A program made the position numbers and the translations under genes. Of a stretch of 64,000 nt of DNA, positions 25,302 through 33,485 are shown one piece after another; the first letter of the stretch is position 1; each line of letters starts with the position of its first letter. The stretch is from an uncultured Oscillospiraceae bacterium (GTDB lineage: Bacteria; Bacillota; Clostridia; Oscillospirales; Oscillospiraceae): contig CAJTVO010000001.1 of NCBI GenBank assembly GCA_910579485.1, positions 14,892 to 78,891 of the forward strand, in the 5' to 3' direction. The notes under the pieces are model-generated. The model made no database searches, was not told the DNA's origin, and saw only the letters and a program-made list of their open reading frames with translations.

Positions 25302-27329
25302 TTAGACGGCTACAGCCGACTCAAAATCGGCCATGGTCTTATATCGCTTCTCACACCACTCCGGCAGATTTGCCGTAACCAGAGCCATCGAAAACGGGGG
25401 CGGAACGGCATTTCCGCACCTCGCAACCTGTTTGCTCTTGCCATACACCGTCCCGGTGTAATCTTGCTCGATTTTATAGTCGTCCGGGAAGCCATTTGCC
25501 CGGTACAGTTCTCTCGGTGTCAGCATCCGCAATCCGACGTCCGCCATAAAGTACCACGCTTCGCCAATCTGGAACAGGATCACCTCGTCATCCGCCAGAT
25601 GGTAGTCGCAATACTCATTCAGCAGATCTCGGATTTTCGGCCAATTCCCAAGATCGGCACCTGGTTCGGCCTTGGTGACCACAGTTGTCACTACCCCGTG
25701 ATGCGTTCCGCCTGCGGTGATAGTGTGCACCGGTTCGCCGACAGAGCCGCCGATGTCGCCGCCCTTCATCTTGACCATGTGCGCAGCCTGCAAGGCGTTG
25801 TGGTCGATGGCGGTCACAGTGGGAACGGGTGAAGCCATCTCAGCCCCTACCACACCTCCATAGAATTTGGCGAGGTTCGCCGCGACAACGCCTTGGTGTT
25901 CCTGGGCAAGTACCGTTGGCACCGGGGTCGAAACGTCATGCCCCACGCTTGCCCCGTGATACTCTGTCATCGAAGCCAGGACCACACCCTCTCGGTCCTT
26001 TGCTGTCACAGTATGGAGAGGGCCCGCCGCCTCCTGCCCGTGCTGGTCGTTCCCGTAATACTTCATCAAAGATGCCGCAGCCAGCCCATACCGGTTTGCC
26101 GCGTCAATGGTCATGATTGGGTCAGTCACGGCCTGTCCGCGAACTCGCTCGGTCTGCTCTGTATGGTACTGGATCATGGTCGGGCACACCACGCACTCCT
26201 CGGCTTTGGATACCTGGGTGTGCGTTGGCTCGTCTACCCGGCGGCACCGGTTTCCGCCGCCTGTCTGCCCAATGGCCGTCAACGTGGGAGTGACCAGCAT
26301 TTGATTCCCTGCCGTTGTCACAGTATGTACCGGCATATCCGCAGGTAGCCCTACACTGTTGGTCGTGTTTGTGACGGTCACGGGGGCCATCAGCGGCGAT
26401 GCCAGGCCGTTCCTGTGCTTCGCTGTTACCGTTTTGAGCGGATCTCCGAGGGTTTGCCCACGGAACTCCCCGGCGTGATTCACTGTCACCAGGAAGGGCG
26501 AAGCTGCCTTGATGACAAACTTGTCGACACCACGGGCTACACGGCGCATGGTATTCGGCCGGAGCGGGCGCTGGGCTGAAATTCCGTACTGCTCCTTGAT
26601 TTCTTCCCTGGACGAGAAGATCGAAGGCGTCGGAAGTCCCCAGTCGATGATCTCAGCGGCACAACGCCACGGATTTTTCGCTCCAGTCTTGACCGCCTGG
26701 CTATCAGCCGGAGCATGTGTGGGCTCAGGCCACACAATAGGCCGCCCGTCGCGCCGTGCGATCAGGAAGAATCGCTTTCTGGTGGTAGGGGCACCATAGT
26801 CGGCAGCCACCAGTTCCCGCCACTCCATATTATAGCCGAGATCTCGGAGTTGCTCCAGCCATTTATGGAATGTGGTTCCCGCCAGCTTTTTTACTGGTTT
26901 TCCTTTTCGGACCGGCCCCCATGTCTGGAACTCCTCAACGTTCTCAAGGATAATCACCCTAGGGCGCACCGTCCCGGCCCAGCGGAGCACAATCCAAGCA
27001 AGCCCTCGGATGTTCTTGTCGACAGGCTTGCCGCCCTTTGCTTTGGAGAAGTGTTTGCAGTCCGGTGAAAACCAAGCCAGCCCAACAGGTCTACCCCGGC
27101 ACACCTCATTGGGGTCAATGTCCCACACGCTGGCCTGATAATGCACCGTATACGGATGGTTCGTCTTGTGCATCAAAATCGCATCCGGGTCATGGTTGAT
27201 GGCAATATCGACTACCCGGCCGGTGGCCAGCTCAATACCCGTCGAGGCGCCACCGCCACCGGCGAAGTTGTCCACGATGATCTCATCGAATACGTCGACC
27301 TGTCCAATAGCTGATTTACTCACCGTCAT
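25302..27329 (-). CDS. DNA (cytosine-5) methyltransferase with repeated central region
   Basis: 675 residues. NFAGGGGASTG (21-31) is motif I; the catalytic Cys91 lies in SPDC, the phage variant of the PC motif; ENVEEF is motif VI; RKRFFLIARRDG is motif VIII. Between motif VIII and the C-terminal GNAVPPPFS (motif X) lie about 270 residues made of six or seven imperfect repeats of about 38 residues, of the form P-hx-TVTA-x-D/H...GVV-A-LxKYYG. This is where the target-recognition domain normally sits. It probably protects phage DNA from host restriction. Confidence 0.9.
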   Translation of the reverse strand: MTVSKSAIGQVDVFDEIIVDNFAGGGGASTGIELATGRVVDIAINHDPDAILMHKTNHPYTVHYQASVWDIDPNEVCRGRPVGLAWFSPDCKHFSKAKGGKPVDKNIRGLAWIVLRWAGTVRPRVIILENVEEFQTWGPVRKGKPVKKLAGTTFHKWLEQLRDLGYNMEWRELVAADYGAPTTRKRFFLIARRDGRPIVWPEPTHAPADSQAVKTGAKNPWRCAAEIIDWGLPTPSIFSSREEIKEQYGISAQRPLRPNTMRRVARGVDKFVIKAASPFLVTVNHAGEFRGQTLGDPLKTVTAKHRNGLASPLMAPVTVTNTTNSVGLPADMPVHTVTTAGNQMLVTPTLTAIGQTGGGNRCRRVDEPTHTQVSKAEECVVCPTMIQYHTEQTERVRGQAVTDPIMTIDAANRYGLAAASLMKYYGNDQHGQEAAGPLHTVTAKDREGVVLASMTEYHGASVGHDVSTPVPTVLAQEHQGVVAANLAKFYGGVVGAEMASPVPTVTAIDHNALQAAHMVKMKGGDIGGSVGEPVHTITAGGTHHGVVTTVVTKAEPGADLGNWPKIRDLLNEYCDYHLADDEVILFQIGEAWYFMADVGLRMLTPRELYRANGFPDDYKIEQDYTGTVYGKSKQVARCGNAVPPPFSMALVTANLPEWCEKRYKTMADFESAVAV

Positions 27330-27771
27330 CCTCCCTTCTGCCCGTCTGGAGCCACCGAAGGCACTCTTCTTTGGTTTTGAAGTCTTCCGTCCATGCGTCG
27401 CCGGTCATGTTGTCGATTCCAGCATATCCGGTCGGCTCCTTTACGAAAAACAAACCACGGGGCTCCCTGTTGGTAATGACCTTATAGGCATCCCTCGTGC
27501 TGATCTGCTTCGGCTCTTCCATGAGCTTTATTGGGCACCAGCGGGGTGCCGTCTTAATGTCAGGCACATCCGAACCGCCCTTCGTGTAGGCAATGAACCC
27601 AGGCCCAACGGCTGTGCCGGGCACGATTTTGTCCAGTTCTGTCGGCGCATTCGGATGATTGCAATAGCAGCACCCTCTCGGGCGGCTCATGCCCACATTG
27701 CTCGTTGACACGTTGTTTCTGATGGGGACAATCAAGTAGGGACAGGCTGAGCAGCGAATATCACGCCTCAT
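27316..27771 (-). CDS. Zinc-ribbon phage protein
   Basis: 151 residues. The N-terminus (RRDIRCSACPYLIVP, RGCCYCNHP) is Cys-rich; the C-terminal EDFKTKEECLRWLQ is a short motif seen in other phage proteins here (compare 30281). ATG 27771 follows GGAGGTGGCGGTG. It overlaps the methyltransferase start by 14 bases. Confidence 0.8.
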   Translation of the reverse strand: MRRDIRCSACPYLIVPIRNNVSTSNVGMSRPRGCCYCNHPNAPTELDKIVPGTAVGPGFIAYTKGGSDVPDIKTAPRWCPIKLMEEPKQISTRDAYKVITNREPRGLFFVKEPTGYAGIDNMTGDAWTEDFKTKEECLRWLQTGRREDDGE

Positions 27772-27973
27772 CACCGCCACCTCCCCGCATGAACTCCTTC
27801 AGCGTTGTGAACCCGGCGGCCAAGATATCATCGTCGCTCATTTTCAGGGAGCCAGACAGGGCATCATACAGGCTACGCCCATTCAGCAACTCTCCAAACG
27901 AGTCAACGGCATTGTTTGCGATTTCCGCCATACGTTCGGGCGAAGCAAAGTCTCTGACGCTTTTCTCACACAT
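27761..27973 (-). CDS. Small helical phage protein
   Basis: 70 residues, start after GGAGGTGTAGAGCA. Sequence (MCEKSVRDFASPERMAEIAN...) is helical with a Gly-rich end. Function unknown. Confidence 0.7.
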   Translation of the reverse strand: MCEKSVRDFASPERMAEIANNAVDSFGELLNGRSLYDALSGSLKMSDDDILAAGFTTLKEFMRGGGGDEA

Positions 27974-27977
27974 TGCT

Positions 27978-28142
27978 CTACACCTCCTTGTAGCAGTAGT
28001 CTCCGCATCCGTCATCGCAGAGGGCTGGGGCGTGGCCAGTGACGAACGGGGCCATGCACACCCCCTGCGGATTGAACACACAACTCTCAGAATCGCACTC
28101 TGTGCAGAGCTTCTTCAGCTTTAGAAAGGTCTCATAGTCCAT
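27978..28142 (-). CDS. Small Cys-rich phage protein
   Basis: 54 residues, start after AAGGAGGATAG. Eight cysteines: LCTECDSESC, VC, LCDDGCGDYC. A compact metal-binding ribbon is likely. Ends in TAG, directly before the next ribosome site. Confidence 0.75.
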   Translation of the reverse strand: MDYETFLKLKKLCTECDSESCVFNPQGVCMAPFVTGHAPALCDDGCGDYCYKEV

Positions 28143-28174
28143 TCTGGCTATCCTCCTTATACTTCGTCGTAAAT

Positions 28175-28288
28175 CTATAAACCGTCTACATCCTTGTCGG
28201 TGTCGACGGCTCTCCTTACTTTGTCATAGCTTAGTTTGTATGCCGCCGCCGCATCGATGAGTGATCCGTACGCCTTGCCATCGTTCAC
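28175..28288 (-). CDS. Very small phage protein, 37 residues
   Basis: Opens at a GTG overlapping the upstream stop (GTGA). The sequence includes IDAAAAYKLSYDKVRRAV, which resembles one helix-turn-helix unit. No independent ribosome site, so translation would be coupled. Tentative. Confidence 0.45.
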   Translation of the reverse strand: MNDGKAYGSLIDAAAAYKLSYDKVRRAVDTDKDVDGL

Positions 28289-28584
28289 ACACAGCACAGG
28301 CTTGGCTCAACATCTTCCATGCGGAAGTAGTCCTCTATCCCCTTGTGGATTATCCGCTCCGTGTAGCTTTGCTGGTTTCCGTCGCTCCAAACACGGGTGA
28401 TGATGTGGCCCTCCTTCTCAGGGAGGTCGCCTTCGTCCGCCGTGAACTCAACAAGTGCCAACTGCAAGTCGCAGTCTGCATCCGGTCTGCGAAGGTCAAT
28501 CCAGATTCCGGGGTTCTCTGGATCGTTTGACACTCTCGCAATGATGGCCCCCAACGGGGTTTCAACTCTCACGCAATCGCTCAT
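28285..28584 (-). CDS. Phage protein of unknown function
   Basis: 99 residues starting MSDCVRVETPLGAIIARVSN, beta-rich: a single small domain (GHIITRVWSDGNQQSYTERI). The ATG overlaps the stop of the larger upstream gene. Unassigned. Confidence 0.75.
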   Translation of the reverse strand: MSDCVRVETPLGAIIARVSNDPENPGIWIDLRRPDADCDLQLALVEFTADEGDLPEKEGHIITRVWSDGNQQSYTERIIHKGIEDYFRMEDVEPSLCCV

Positions 28585-29579
28585 CCTGCTCTTGCCTCCA
28601 ATTCGTTGATATTTTTCGGCGCATGAATTTCCTTGAGGCTGTCCTTCCAGGCCGATCCACACATCCCATAGACATCCCCGACACCGTACCTGCCACAGTC
28701 ATCGCAACCGTCCGGCATAGCAGAGCGGATAAAGCGAATTGGAATACGCACGTCCTTTTCCAATTCGATCTCCAGAACGCTGCCACCGCCGGCCCAAGGG
28801 TCAAACAGCCCGGTCATCGTTTCTTTCCCCAGAACAATGTATCCGCAATACGGATTCTTGGTGGCGTCGTAGAAATGCCCGTTCCGGTCCTGGAGTTTGA
28901 TGCACCGGTTCAGCTCGATCAGGTCCCGGAGCGTCATCCGCACCAAAAACGTCAGCGTCGCCATGTGGGACGGCAGGTTGGCCAATTCTTGCCGACAGGT
29001 ATCGAGGAATCCTTTCGGGTCCGCCACATCTCCTTTTCTGAGGGCTCTCCAAAGCTGCGTCTTGGTGTAGCCCTGCTGCCGGGCCAACCACAGAAGGGAG
29101 CTTTTCTCGTCCAGTCTGGCATCATACTGCCCGTACCAGCACGGGTATGCGCTGTTCAGCGTATAGTCGTAGTTGCCGTCGCCGGTGTCAAGCATGATGT
29201 TGACAAAAAACTCCTGCTTGAGGAAGTGATCCTCCGGGTACGTCCAGCAAACAAGCTCCTCAATCACAGGCTCAAGCTCATCCTCAGCATCACCCAGACC
29301 GCCAGGGTACGGGCCGTCGCTGCTTTCGAGCTTTTCACGGAGCTCCTTTTCCAGGTCACTCCTGTACTGGCACTCCGCCTCGAAGTACCACTCCTGCATT
29401 TTCTCCCACAGCGCCAGCCACGGGTCACTGGAGCCGCAGATCTCTCCGGCGGTTTTGCTGCTCATCTCGTCCCGGTAGTCTGCATAAATCTCCATCTCAA
29501 AGGTGCCATCCTTCTGCTTGCAGTAGAAGTAGCTCTCGCTGAGGATGTCTGAGACTGCCGCTCTCATCTTGTCAATCAT
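28581..29579 (-). CDS. Large accessory phage protein, unknown function
   Basis: 332 residues, acidic, with many Trp/Tyr/Cys. A central TKTQLWRALRKGDV may be a helix-turn-helix. The C-terminal DGCDDCGRYGVGDVYGMCG contains four cysteines, a possible zinc site; GLFDPWAGGGSVLEIELEKDV looks beta-rich. No family recognised. Confidence 0.75.
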   Translation of the reverse strand: MIDKMRAAVSDILSESYFYCKQKDGTFEMEIYADYRDEMSSKTAGEICGSSDPWLALWEKMQEWYFEAECQYRSDLEKELREKLESSDGPYPGGLGDAEDELEPVIEELVCWTYPEDHFLKQEFFVNIMLDTGDGNYDYTLNSAYPCWYGQYDARLDEKSSLLWLARQQGYTKTQLWRALRKGDVADPKGFLDTCRQELANLPSHMATLTFLVRMTLRDLIELNRCIKLQDRNGHFYDATKNPYCGYIVLGKETMTGLFDPWAGGGSVLEIELEKDVRIPIRFIRSAMPDGCDDCGRYGVGDVYGMCGSAWKDSLKEIHAPKNINELEARAG

Positions 29580-29581
29580 TC

Positions 29582-29932
29582 CTAATCCTCCTCGTCATCG
29601 TCTACGGCTCCCTCATCCATCGCCGAGGACGGGTGCTGCCAGTCGCAATACCAGAACAGGCGCTCGGCTTTCTCCCTGTCTCCGCCGCACTGTTCCACGA
29701 AGTCATCGCCGGTATAGCAGTTGGACACCACCTCGTCGATAACCTCATCGTCGGTGATGCAGGTCTCTCGTGGGATAACATTCAGGTACACGTCCGGGAT
29801 GTAGATGATCTCTTTCCCGGCCTTGAACTCCTCCGCCTTGAAAATCTCGCAGTCCTGGCCCGGCCTAAAGTCGAAGGCATCATCCATGAAATACCCGGCT
29901 TTCAGGTAATCTCGTAACTCAGCTTTGGTCAT
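29582..29932 (-). CDS. Acidic phage protein
   Basis: 116 residues starting MTKAELRDYLKAGYFMDDAF, with a very acidic C-terminus. ATG 29932 has GAGGAG 8 bases upstream. Ends in TAG, right before the next gene. DNA mimicry is possible but is only suggested by charge. Confidence 0.75.
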   Translation of the reverse strand: MTKAELRDYLKAGYFMDDAFDFRPGQDCEIFKAEEFKAGKEIIYIPDVYLNVIPRETCITDDEVIDEVVSNCYTGDDFVEQCGGDREKAERLFWYCDWQHPSSAMDEGAVDDDEED

Positions 29933-29951
29933 TTCCTTCACTCCTCTCTAC

Positions 29952-30284
29952 TCAGGCGGCCTCTTTCAGCCGCAGCCCATAAATCGGTCTCCGCTCCTTG
30001 ACCGTCCCGACCTCCCACCATTCACCGCTGCCGTAGTAGTCCTCTGCGTACACCCTGCGCCTGTCCGTAGTGTCCAAGGCACGGATCTGTCGCCCGCAGA
30101 GGTCAGAGTAGGAGAACTTTCTCATTGCGGAAAGCACATCCTTAGAGTCAATTTCCGCTCCCAGGACCGGAGTAATTCTCAGCTCTCCAAGGAAGTGACG
30201 CTCATTCTCCTCCCAGCCGCCTTCGCCGTCTGCCCACATATCCAGATAGAACACATCGAACACCTGGGTCTTATCTTCGCTCAT
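29952..30284 (-). CDS. Phage protein of unknown function
   Basis: 110 residues, start MSEDKTQVFDVFYLDMWADG; Trp-rich and acidic, with GRQIRALDTTDRRRVYAEDY in the middle. The start overlaps the stop of the zinc-ribbon gene by 4 bases. Confidence 0.75.
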   Translation of the reverse strand: MSEDKTQVFDVFYLDMWADGEGGWEENERHFLGELRITPVLGAEIDSKDVLSAMRKFSYSDLCGRQIRALDTTDRRRVYAEDYYGSGEWWEVGTVKERRPIYGLRLKEAA

Positions 30285-30595
30285 ACAGCATCCCCCTCTC
30301 TGGCCAGCCACTTCAGGCATTCCGGCCCGTCCGGGAACTCCTCATATTGGAGCTCACCGCCGCCGATCTTGATTCCGACAACGCCGCTTCCGCTGTCATA
30401 CACGAAGCGGCCTTCCGGCTTCTTCTGCATCAGCCACTGAAGCTGAGCCTCATTGACCGGGCAGCGATACCACTGCCGATCCTCGGTGATTACCCCGCAC
30501 TCGTTGCAGGCGTAGAACGGAACTCCAAACCGGTTGACTCTGAGCTCCGACTCGGTCTCCTCACCGCAATGCGGGCAGGTTCTTTTCAGGATCAT
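30281..30595 (-). CDS. Zinc-ribbon phage protein
   Basis: 104 residues. RTCPHCGEETESEL and YACNECGV form a zinc ribbon. The C-terminal FPDGPECLKWLAREG resembles the tail of the protein at 27316. ATG 30595 follows GGAGGTGGCGTG. Confidence 0.8.
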   Translation of the reverse strand: MILKRTCPHCGEETESELRVNRFGVPFYACNECGVITEDRQWYRCPVNEAQLQWLMQKKPEGRFVYDSGSGVVGIKIGGGELQYEEFPDGPECLKWLAREGDAV

Positions 30596-30909
30596 CACGC
30601 CACCTCCTCTAGTGCATCAGCCAGCTCATTGAGCATCTCCTGGATTGCATCGGCGTCCTTGACCAGTGTTTTGATGTCCGGGACTCCGCTGACGCTGTGC
30701 CTGGCCATCACCCACATCTCGATGTGCTCCTCGGTGTCAAAGCCGTCTGCATACTCGCGGGTGGCTTCAACCAGATTATCCTTCTCATGAACATAGAAGG
30801 AAAAGTCTTCTCCGGCCGGGCTGTACTTTCCCAGTTCAACGCCGCAGTTCTCGTCCTCGTAGAGGCTCCACCCGAGCTCCTCGGCCTTCTCGCGCAGTTG
30901 TTCGTCCAT
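30595..30909 (-). CDS. Phage protein of unknown function
   Basis: 104 residues, start after AAAGGAGGACAGAACGG. Begins with a charged helix (MDEQLREKAEELGWSLYEDE) and ends helical (DADAIQEMLNELADALEEV). Possibly similar to DUF-type phage proteins with antirestriction-like acidity; unassigned. Confidence 0.75.
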   Translation of the reverse strand: MDEQLREKAEELGWSLYEDENCGVELGKYSPAGEDFSFYVHEKDNLVEATREYADGFDTEEHIEMWVMARHSVSGVPDIKTLVKDADAIQEMLNELADALEEVA

Positions 30910-31076
30910 AACCGTTCTGTCCTCCTTTGTTCGCCAACTGGAAACACTGGCCCGCATTACGGCCTCTGTACCTCTTTGTGGTGCTTCTTTTTCTTGACGG
31001 TAAAGTATATTCCCTCACGCATTGTCGCCGTTCTCGGTCCTTTACGGCGATTTTGCGAGGTGTTACGGGTGCATCA
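30910..31076. other. Non-coding gap with operator-like remnant
   Basis: 167 bases. On the minus strand GTGTTTCCAGTTGGCGAAC (about 30937-30955) resembles the CGTTTCCGATTGGCTATC repeats. A 21-codon frame (MREGIYFTVKKKKHHKEVQ...) could encode a leader peptide but has no good ribosome site. Nothing else is recognised. Confidence 0.4.
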
Positions 31077-31352
31077 TCAGGGGAGCTGTAGCAATTCCGC
31101 TTCTCTGGCCATCACTTCATCCAGTCTTGCGCTCAGATTGTTCGTGAGCCAAAGGTCTGCCGGCACATAGCCACTTGCGCTATCGCTGACCAGCACCTCG
31201 TAGAATCCATCCTTCACGGCTTGGGCAAACCCAAGATCCGCTCGGCTCTCCCTCCAGGCGTCGATCAGTCTGACCTTGTGCCGCTGGAGCTGTTCCAGAC
31301 TCATGCTATCAATCGGTCTCGCCAGCAAGCTCCTCGCCGTCTGGATGTTCAC
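31077..31352 (-). CDS. Phage protein of unknown function
   Basis: 91 residues, helical: TARSLLARPIDSMSLEQLQR at the N-terminus and LSARLDEVMAREAELLQLP at the end. The ATG overlaps the upstream stop by 4 bases. Confidence 0.75.
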   Translation of the reverse strand: MNIQTARSLLARPIDSMSLEQLQRHKVRLIDAWRESRADLGFAQAVKDGFYEVLVSDSASGYVPADLWLTNNLSARLDEVMAREAELLQLP

Positions 31353-31618
31353 TTGGCTACCGCCCCCTCTGCGGTTTCCTTGTTTGCTCTGGGCCCATAC
31401 AGCTTCGTCACGAGCTCAACGCCCTCGCTGATTGCCGTCTGGATGTCTGTCCCGATCTGCTGGTAGAAGCCGGGATAGATAAGGCACTCGTAAGCCCGAG
31501 CCATCGTACTCCGCTGCTCCTTTGTGATGTTGATTCTGAAGTCCTTTGCAATTCGCAGAGCCTCTTTGAAGTCATCCCTGGCAACCGCTGCCCGGACGAT
31601 GTCCGTTTTCTTGACCAT
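31349..31618 (-). CDS. First gene of the 31-kb operon, unknown function
   Basis: 89 residues. The N-terminal VKKTDIVRAAVARDDFKEAL and LRIAKDFRINITKEQRSTMARAYE are a pattern frequently seen in small phage proteins of Clostridia. ATG 31618 follows GGAGGTGCAGAAC, about 50 bases downstream of the conserved promoter. Confidence 0.8.
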   Translation of the reverse strand: MVKKTDIVRAAVARDDFKEALRIAKDFRINITKEQRSTMARAYECLIYPGFYQQIGTDIQTAISEGVELVTKLYGPRANKETAEGAVAK

Positions 31619-31652
31619 GTTCTGCACCTCCAAGTCCATCTGGTCGCCAACT

Positions 31653-31708
31653 GTTAGCCATATGGTTATCTGATAATATGATTATACTACATTACCTACC
31701 TATGTCAA
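31653..31708 (-). promoter_or_regulatory. Conserved phage promoter/operator, copy 2
   Basis: On the minus strand, a perfect TTGACA (31703-31708), a 16-bp spacer and TATAAT (31681-31686). Near-palindrome GTTAGCCATATGGTTATC at 31653-31670. It drives the operon running to 24.97 kb. Confidence 0.9.
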
Positions 31709-31774
31709 TATGTTTCCGCATTATTTTTCTTGATTTTTTCCGTATTGCATCTATTTTCGATTCTGCAAACAAAA

Positions 31775-31804
31775 CAGCGGCCCCAGATCATTCCAGGGCC
31801 GCCT
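31775..31804 (-). terminator. Intrinsic terminator
   Basis: GGCGGCCC/GGGGCCGC-type stem (31777-31783 with 31796-31802) followed by TGTTTTG on the minus strand, just after the antirepressor-like gene. Confidence 0.75.
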
Positions 31805-31807
31805 CGT

Positions 31808-32329
31808 TCAGGCATTCGGCTGCGCTATGTACTTTTTCAGTTCAAGGAGAGCAAAGAGCATCGCATCAATCTGGTTGTTTACATACTCAAGCCTATCCTT
31901 CATCCCGTCCGAAGCCGGCGGGCAGATGGGCGGCTCATGGATTTTCTCGGCTCTTTGGGTGCCCGGCCGGCTCAGCTTATACGGAAACACTTCGGTCTTC
32001 AGCCAGTCTCGGACTCCATTATCGCATCCGATCATTTCTAGGATGGTGAGTCCGCCGGCCTCATCCGTGAAGTACATCTCGTAGGTGCGCCGGTTCATGC
32101 CGCCGGTTTTCCCCCTCGCCGGGTACAACAGCTTCAGCATCCTTACCCTAGTCTGGTCTCGGAACTCTCGGGCGCACCACTTCTCCGGGTACTTGGTACC
32201 ACAAGCCTTCAGAATGTCCCGTGCCGCATATAGAGTCTCGCCCTCGTGCAGAAGAACTCGGACGGACTTCCCTTCCTGCTCCACGACCGCTGCCTTGCCG
32301 GCGATCTCAACCTTTGCCGTTCCGGTCAT
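31808..32329 (-). CDS. Antirepressor-like (BRO-N type) phage protein
   Basis: 173 residues, start chosen at ATG 32329 after GGGGAGG. YAARDILKACGTKYPEKWC, RRTYEMYFTDEAGGLTILEM and DWLKTEVFPYKL follow the BRO-N/antirepressor scheme, in which a DNA-binding domain ends in a W-L-x-x-E-V-x-P motif. Such proteins relieve repression on induction. It lies next to the sRNA locus and near the XRE repressor, consistent with a genetic switch. Confidence 0.65.
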   Translation of the reverse strand: MTGTAKVEIAGKAAVVEQEGKSVRVLLHEGETLYAARDILKACGTKYPEKWCAREFRDQTRVRMLKLLYPARGKTGGMNRRTYEMYFTDEAGGLTILEMIGCDNGVRDWLKTEVFPYKLSRPGTQRAEKIHEPPICPPASDGMKDRLEYVNNQIDAMLFALLELKKYIAQPNA

Positions 32330-32586
32330 ACAACGCAACCTCCCCTCGTGTGAGCCGCAGCGAGAATGGCGTTGCAGACCTCCATGTGGCCAGCGAGCTC
32401 CTCCATTTCGGCCATCAGGCCCTCGATCTTGTCTCTGATTTCGAAGAACGCAAAAGACCCTCTTATTCTCTGTTCCTGCTCGTCACTCCCCATTTCGAGG
32501 AAATGGAGGTAGGTGTGCTCGAAAGCCTCCAGGTAGGCATCGAGCTTTGCTGCATCCAGCCTGAGCTTATCTGGTGTGGTAATCAT
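32326..32586 (-). CDS. Helical phage protein upstream of the antirepressor-like gene
   Basis: 86 residues, start after AAAGGGGCAG. Helical with AKLDAYLEAFEHTYLHFLEM and DKIEGLMAEMEELAGHMEV; similar in shape to the 90-residue protein at 12431. Unassigned. Confidence 0.75.
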   Translation of the reverse strand: MITTPDKLRLDAAKLDAYLEAFEHTYLHFLEMGSDEQEQRIRGSFAFFEIRDKIEGLMAEMEELAGHMEVCNAILAAAHTRGGCVV

Positions 32587-32645
32587 TTGTACTGCCCCTT
32601 TCAAATTTTCTTGACGGTTGGAGGCAGCCGTGGTATACTCTACTC

Positions 32646-32732
32646 ATCTGGTGTGTGAGTATACCCGTTACTGCAACGGCTGCTCAACTCCTGAACCTTC
32701 GGTGGTGTAAACACCGGGGGTTCTTTGTTTTT
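32646..32732 (+). ncRNA. Candidate small RNA, about 87 nt
   Basis: Plus-strand promoter TTGACG (32611-32616), 17-bp spacer, TATACT (32634-32639), then about 85 nt ending in a hairpin (GAACC 32693-32697 with GGTTC 32719-32723, inner GGTGT/ACACC) and TTTGTTTTTT. It is the only plus-strand transcription unit I see in the prophage. It runs antisense to the leader of the 86-residue gene, so it may control that operon. No reading frame is evident. Confidence 0.6.
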
Positions 32733-32741
32733 TACAACTAT

Positions 32742-32769
32742 ATTATAACATTTTACCGTGCAAAAGCAA
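32742..32769 (-). promoter_or_regulatory. Promoter of the antirepressor-like operon
   Basis: TTGCTT (32764-32769), 16-bp spacer, TATAAT (32742-32747) on the minus strand. The resulting leader of about 150 nt can fold into the same hairpins as the opposing small RNA, including GCAGCCGT/ACGGCTGC (32624-32631 with 32676-32683) and GGTATACTC/GAGTATACC (32632-32640 with 32657-32665). Confidence 0.65.
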
Positions 32770-32827
32770 GAGATTCCCATCGGTTAACGGTTGTTTTCTA
32801 GCCCGATAATTGGCGGAAATGCAAAAT

Positions 32828-32851
32828 GCCTCGCATCATACGATGCGAGGC
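32828..32851 (-). terminator. Terminator of the XRE repressor gene
   Basis: Perfect GCCTCGCAT/ATGCGAGGC stem with a 6-base loop, followed by ATTTTG on the minus strand. Confidence 0.8.
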
Positions 32852-32881
32852 TAAGCTCATTTATTCGTAGCCGTGCTTACC

Positions 32882-33208
32882 CTATCTCTCTTTTAGAATG
32901 ACCGCAGCCATCTCCTCAAACATCTCAATTTGCTTTGGTGTCGGATTCCCCTCTAAAAAAATTTTTTCAATTTTTTTGAGTTTTTCGTCCTCAGAGGGAA
33001 CTACCAGGTCTGGAAACAGGCGATTTGGGGACACTTGGAGCTTTTGGCATATCACAACAAACAGTGGGAGGCTCGGAACCTTCGCTCCACTCTCTATTTG
33101 CCGCAGGTAAGAGGCCCCGATGTCGCAAGCCTCCGCCAGTTTCTCACTGGTCATCCCCTTGCTCTTTCTTGCTGTATTGATCCGTTGCCCGAGCTTCCTT
33201 TTGTCCAT
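32882..33208 (-). CDS. XRE-family repressor, probable phage CI-like regulator
   Basis: 108 residues. GQRINTARKSKGMTSEKLAE, ACDIGASYLRQIESGAKVPS and FVVICQKLQVSPNRLFPDLV form a classic HTH_3 domain, followed by an acidic linker and a C-terminal helix (NPTPKQIEMFEEMAAVILKER). There is no peptidase domain, so it is not a self-cleaving LexA/CI type. ATG 33208 follows GGGGAGGTACAAAGAC. Nearby TAATAG/ATTAG dyads may be its operators. Confidence 0.85.
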   Translation of the reverse strand: MDKRKLGQRINTARKSKGMTSEKLAEACDIGASYLRQIESGAKVPSLPLFVVICQKLQVSPNRLFPDLVVPSEDEKLKKIEKIFLEGNPTPKQIEMFEEMAAVILKER

Positions 33209-33485
33209 GTCTTTGTACCTCCCCAATATGCGCCATCAGTGAATGCCTGCACTCTTATAGCTTACATTCATGTCACGTTTTGGGCCAGTCTCTATTAGGG
33301 CGCAAAATTCACTAATCGTATGCTATTAGAGTGCACACTCAAAATAGAGGTCCGAAATACCGTAAAGAAAGCGGCTGCATCCCTTCTTTGGGGCGCAGCC
33401 GTTTTTCTGCCCTCTGGAACTCCTGGGGCAATCCGAAATGATGTAGTGTATAGCTGACCCAACGTGAATCGACCTACGCTGGTCT
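33209..33485. other. Regulatory non-coding region with plus-strand hairpin terminator
   Basis: 277 bases. A CGGCTGC/GCAGCCG hairpin (33372-33401) is followed by TTTTT on the plus strand. The minus strand upstream of the repressor contains ACTAATCG...CTATTAGAGT-type dyads (about 33310-33335) and CCTAATAGAG (about 33290), candidate repressor sites. A 67-codon frame here is judged spurious. Confidence 0.5.
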
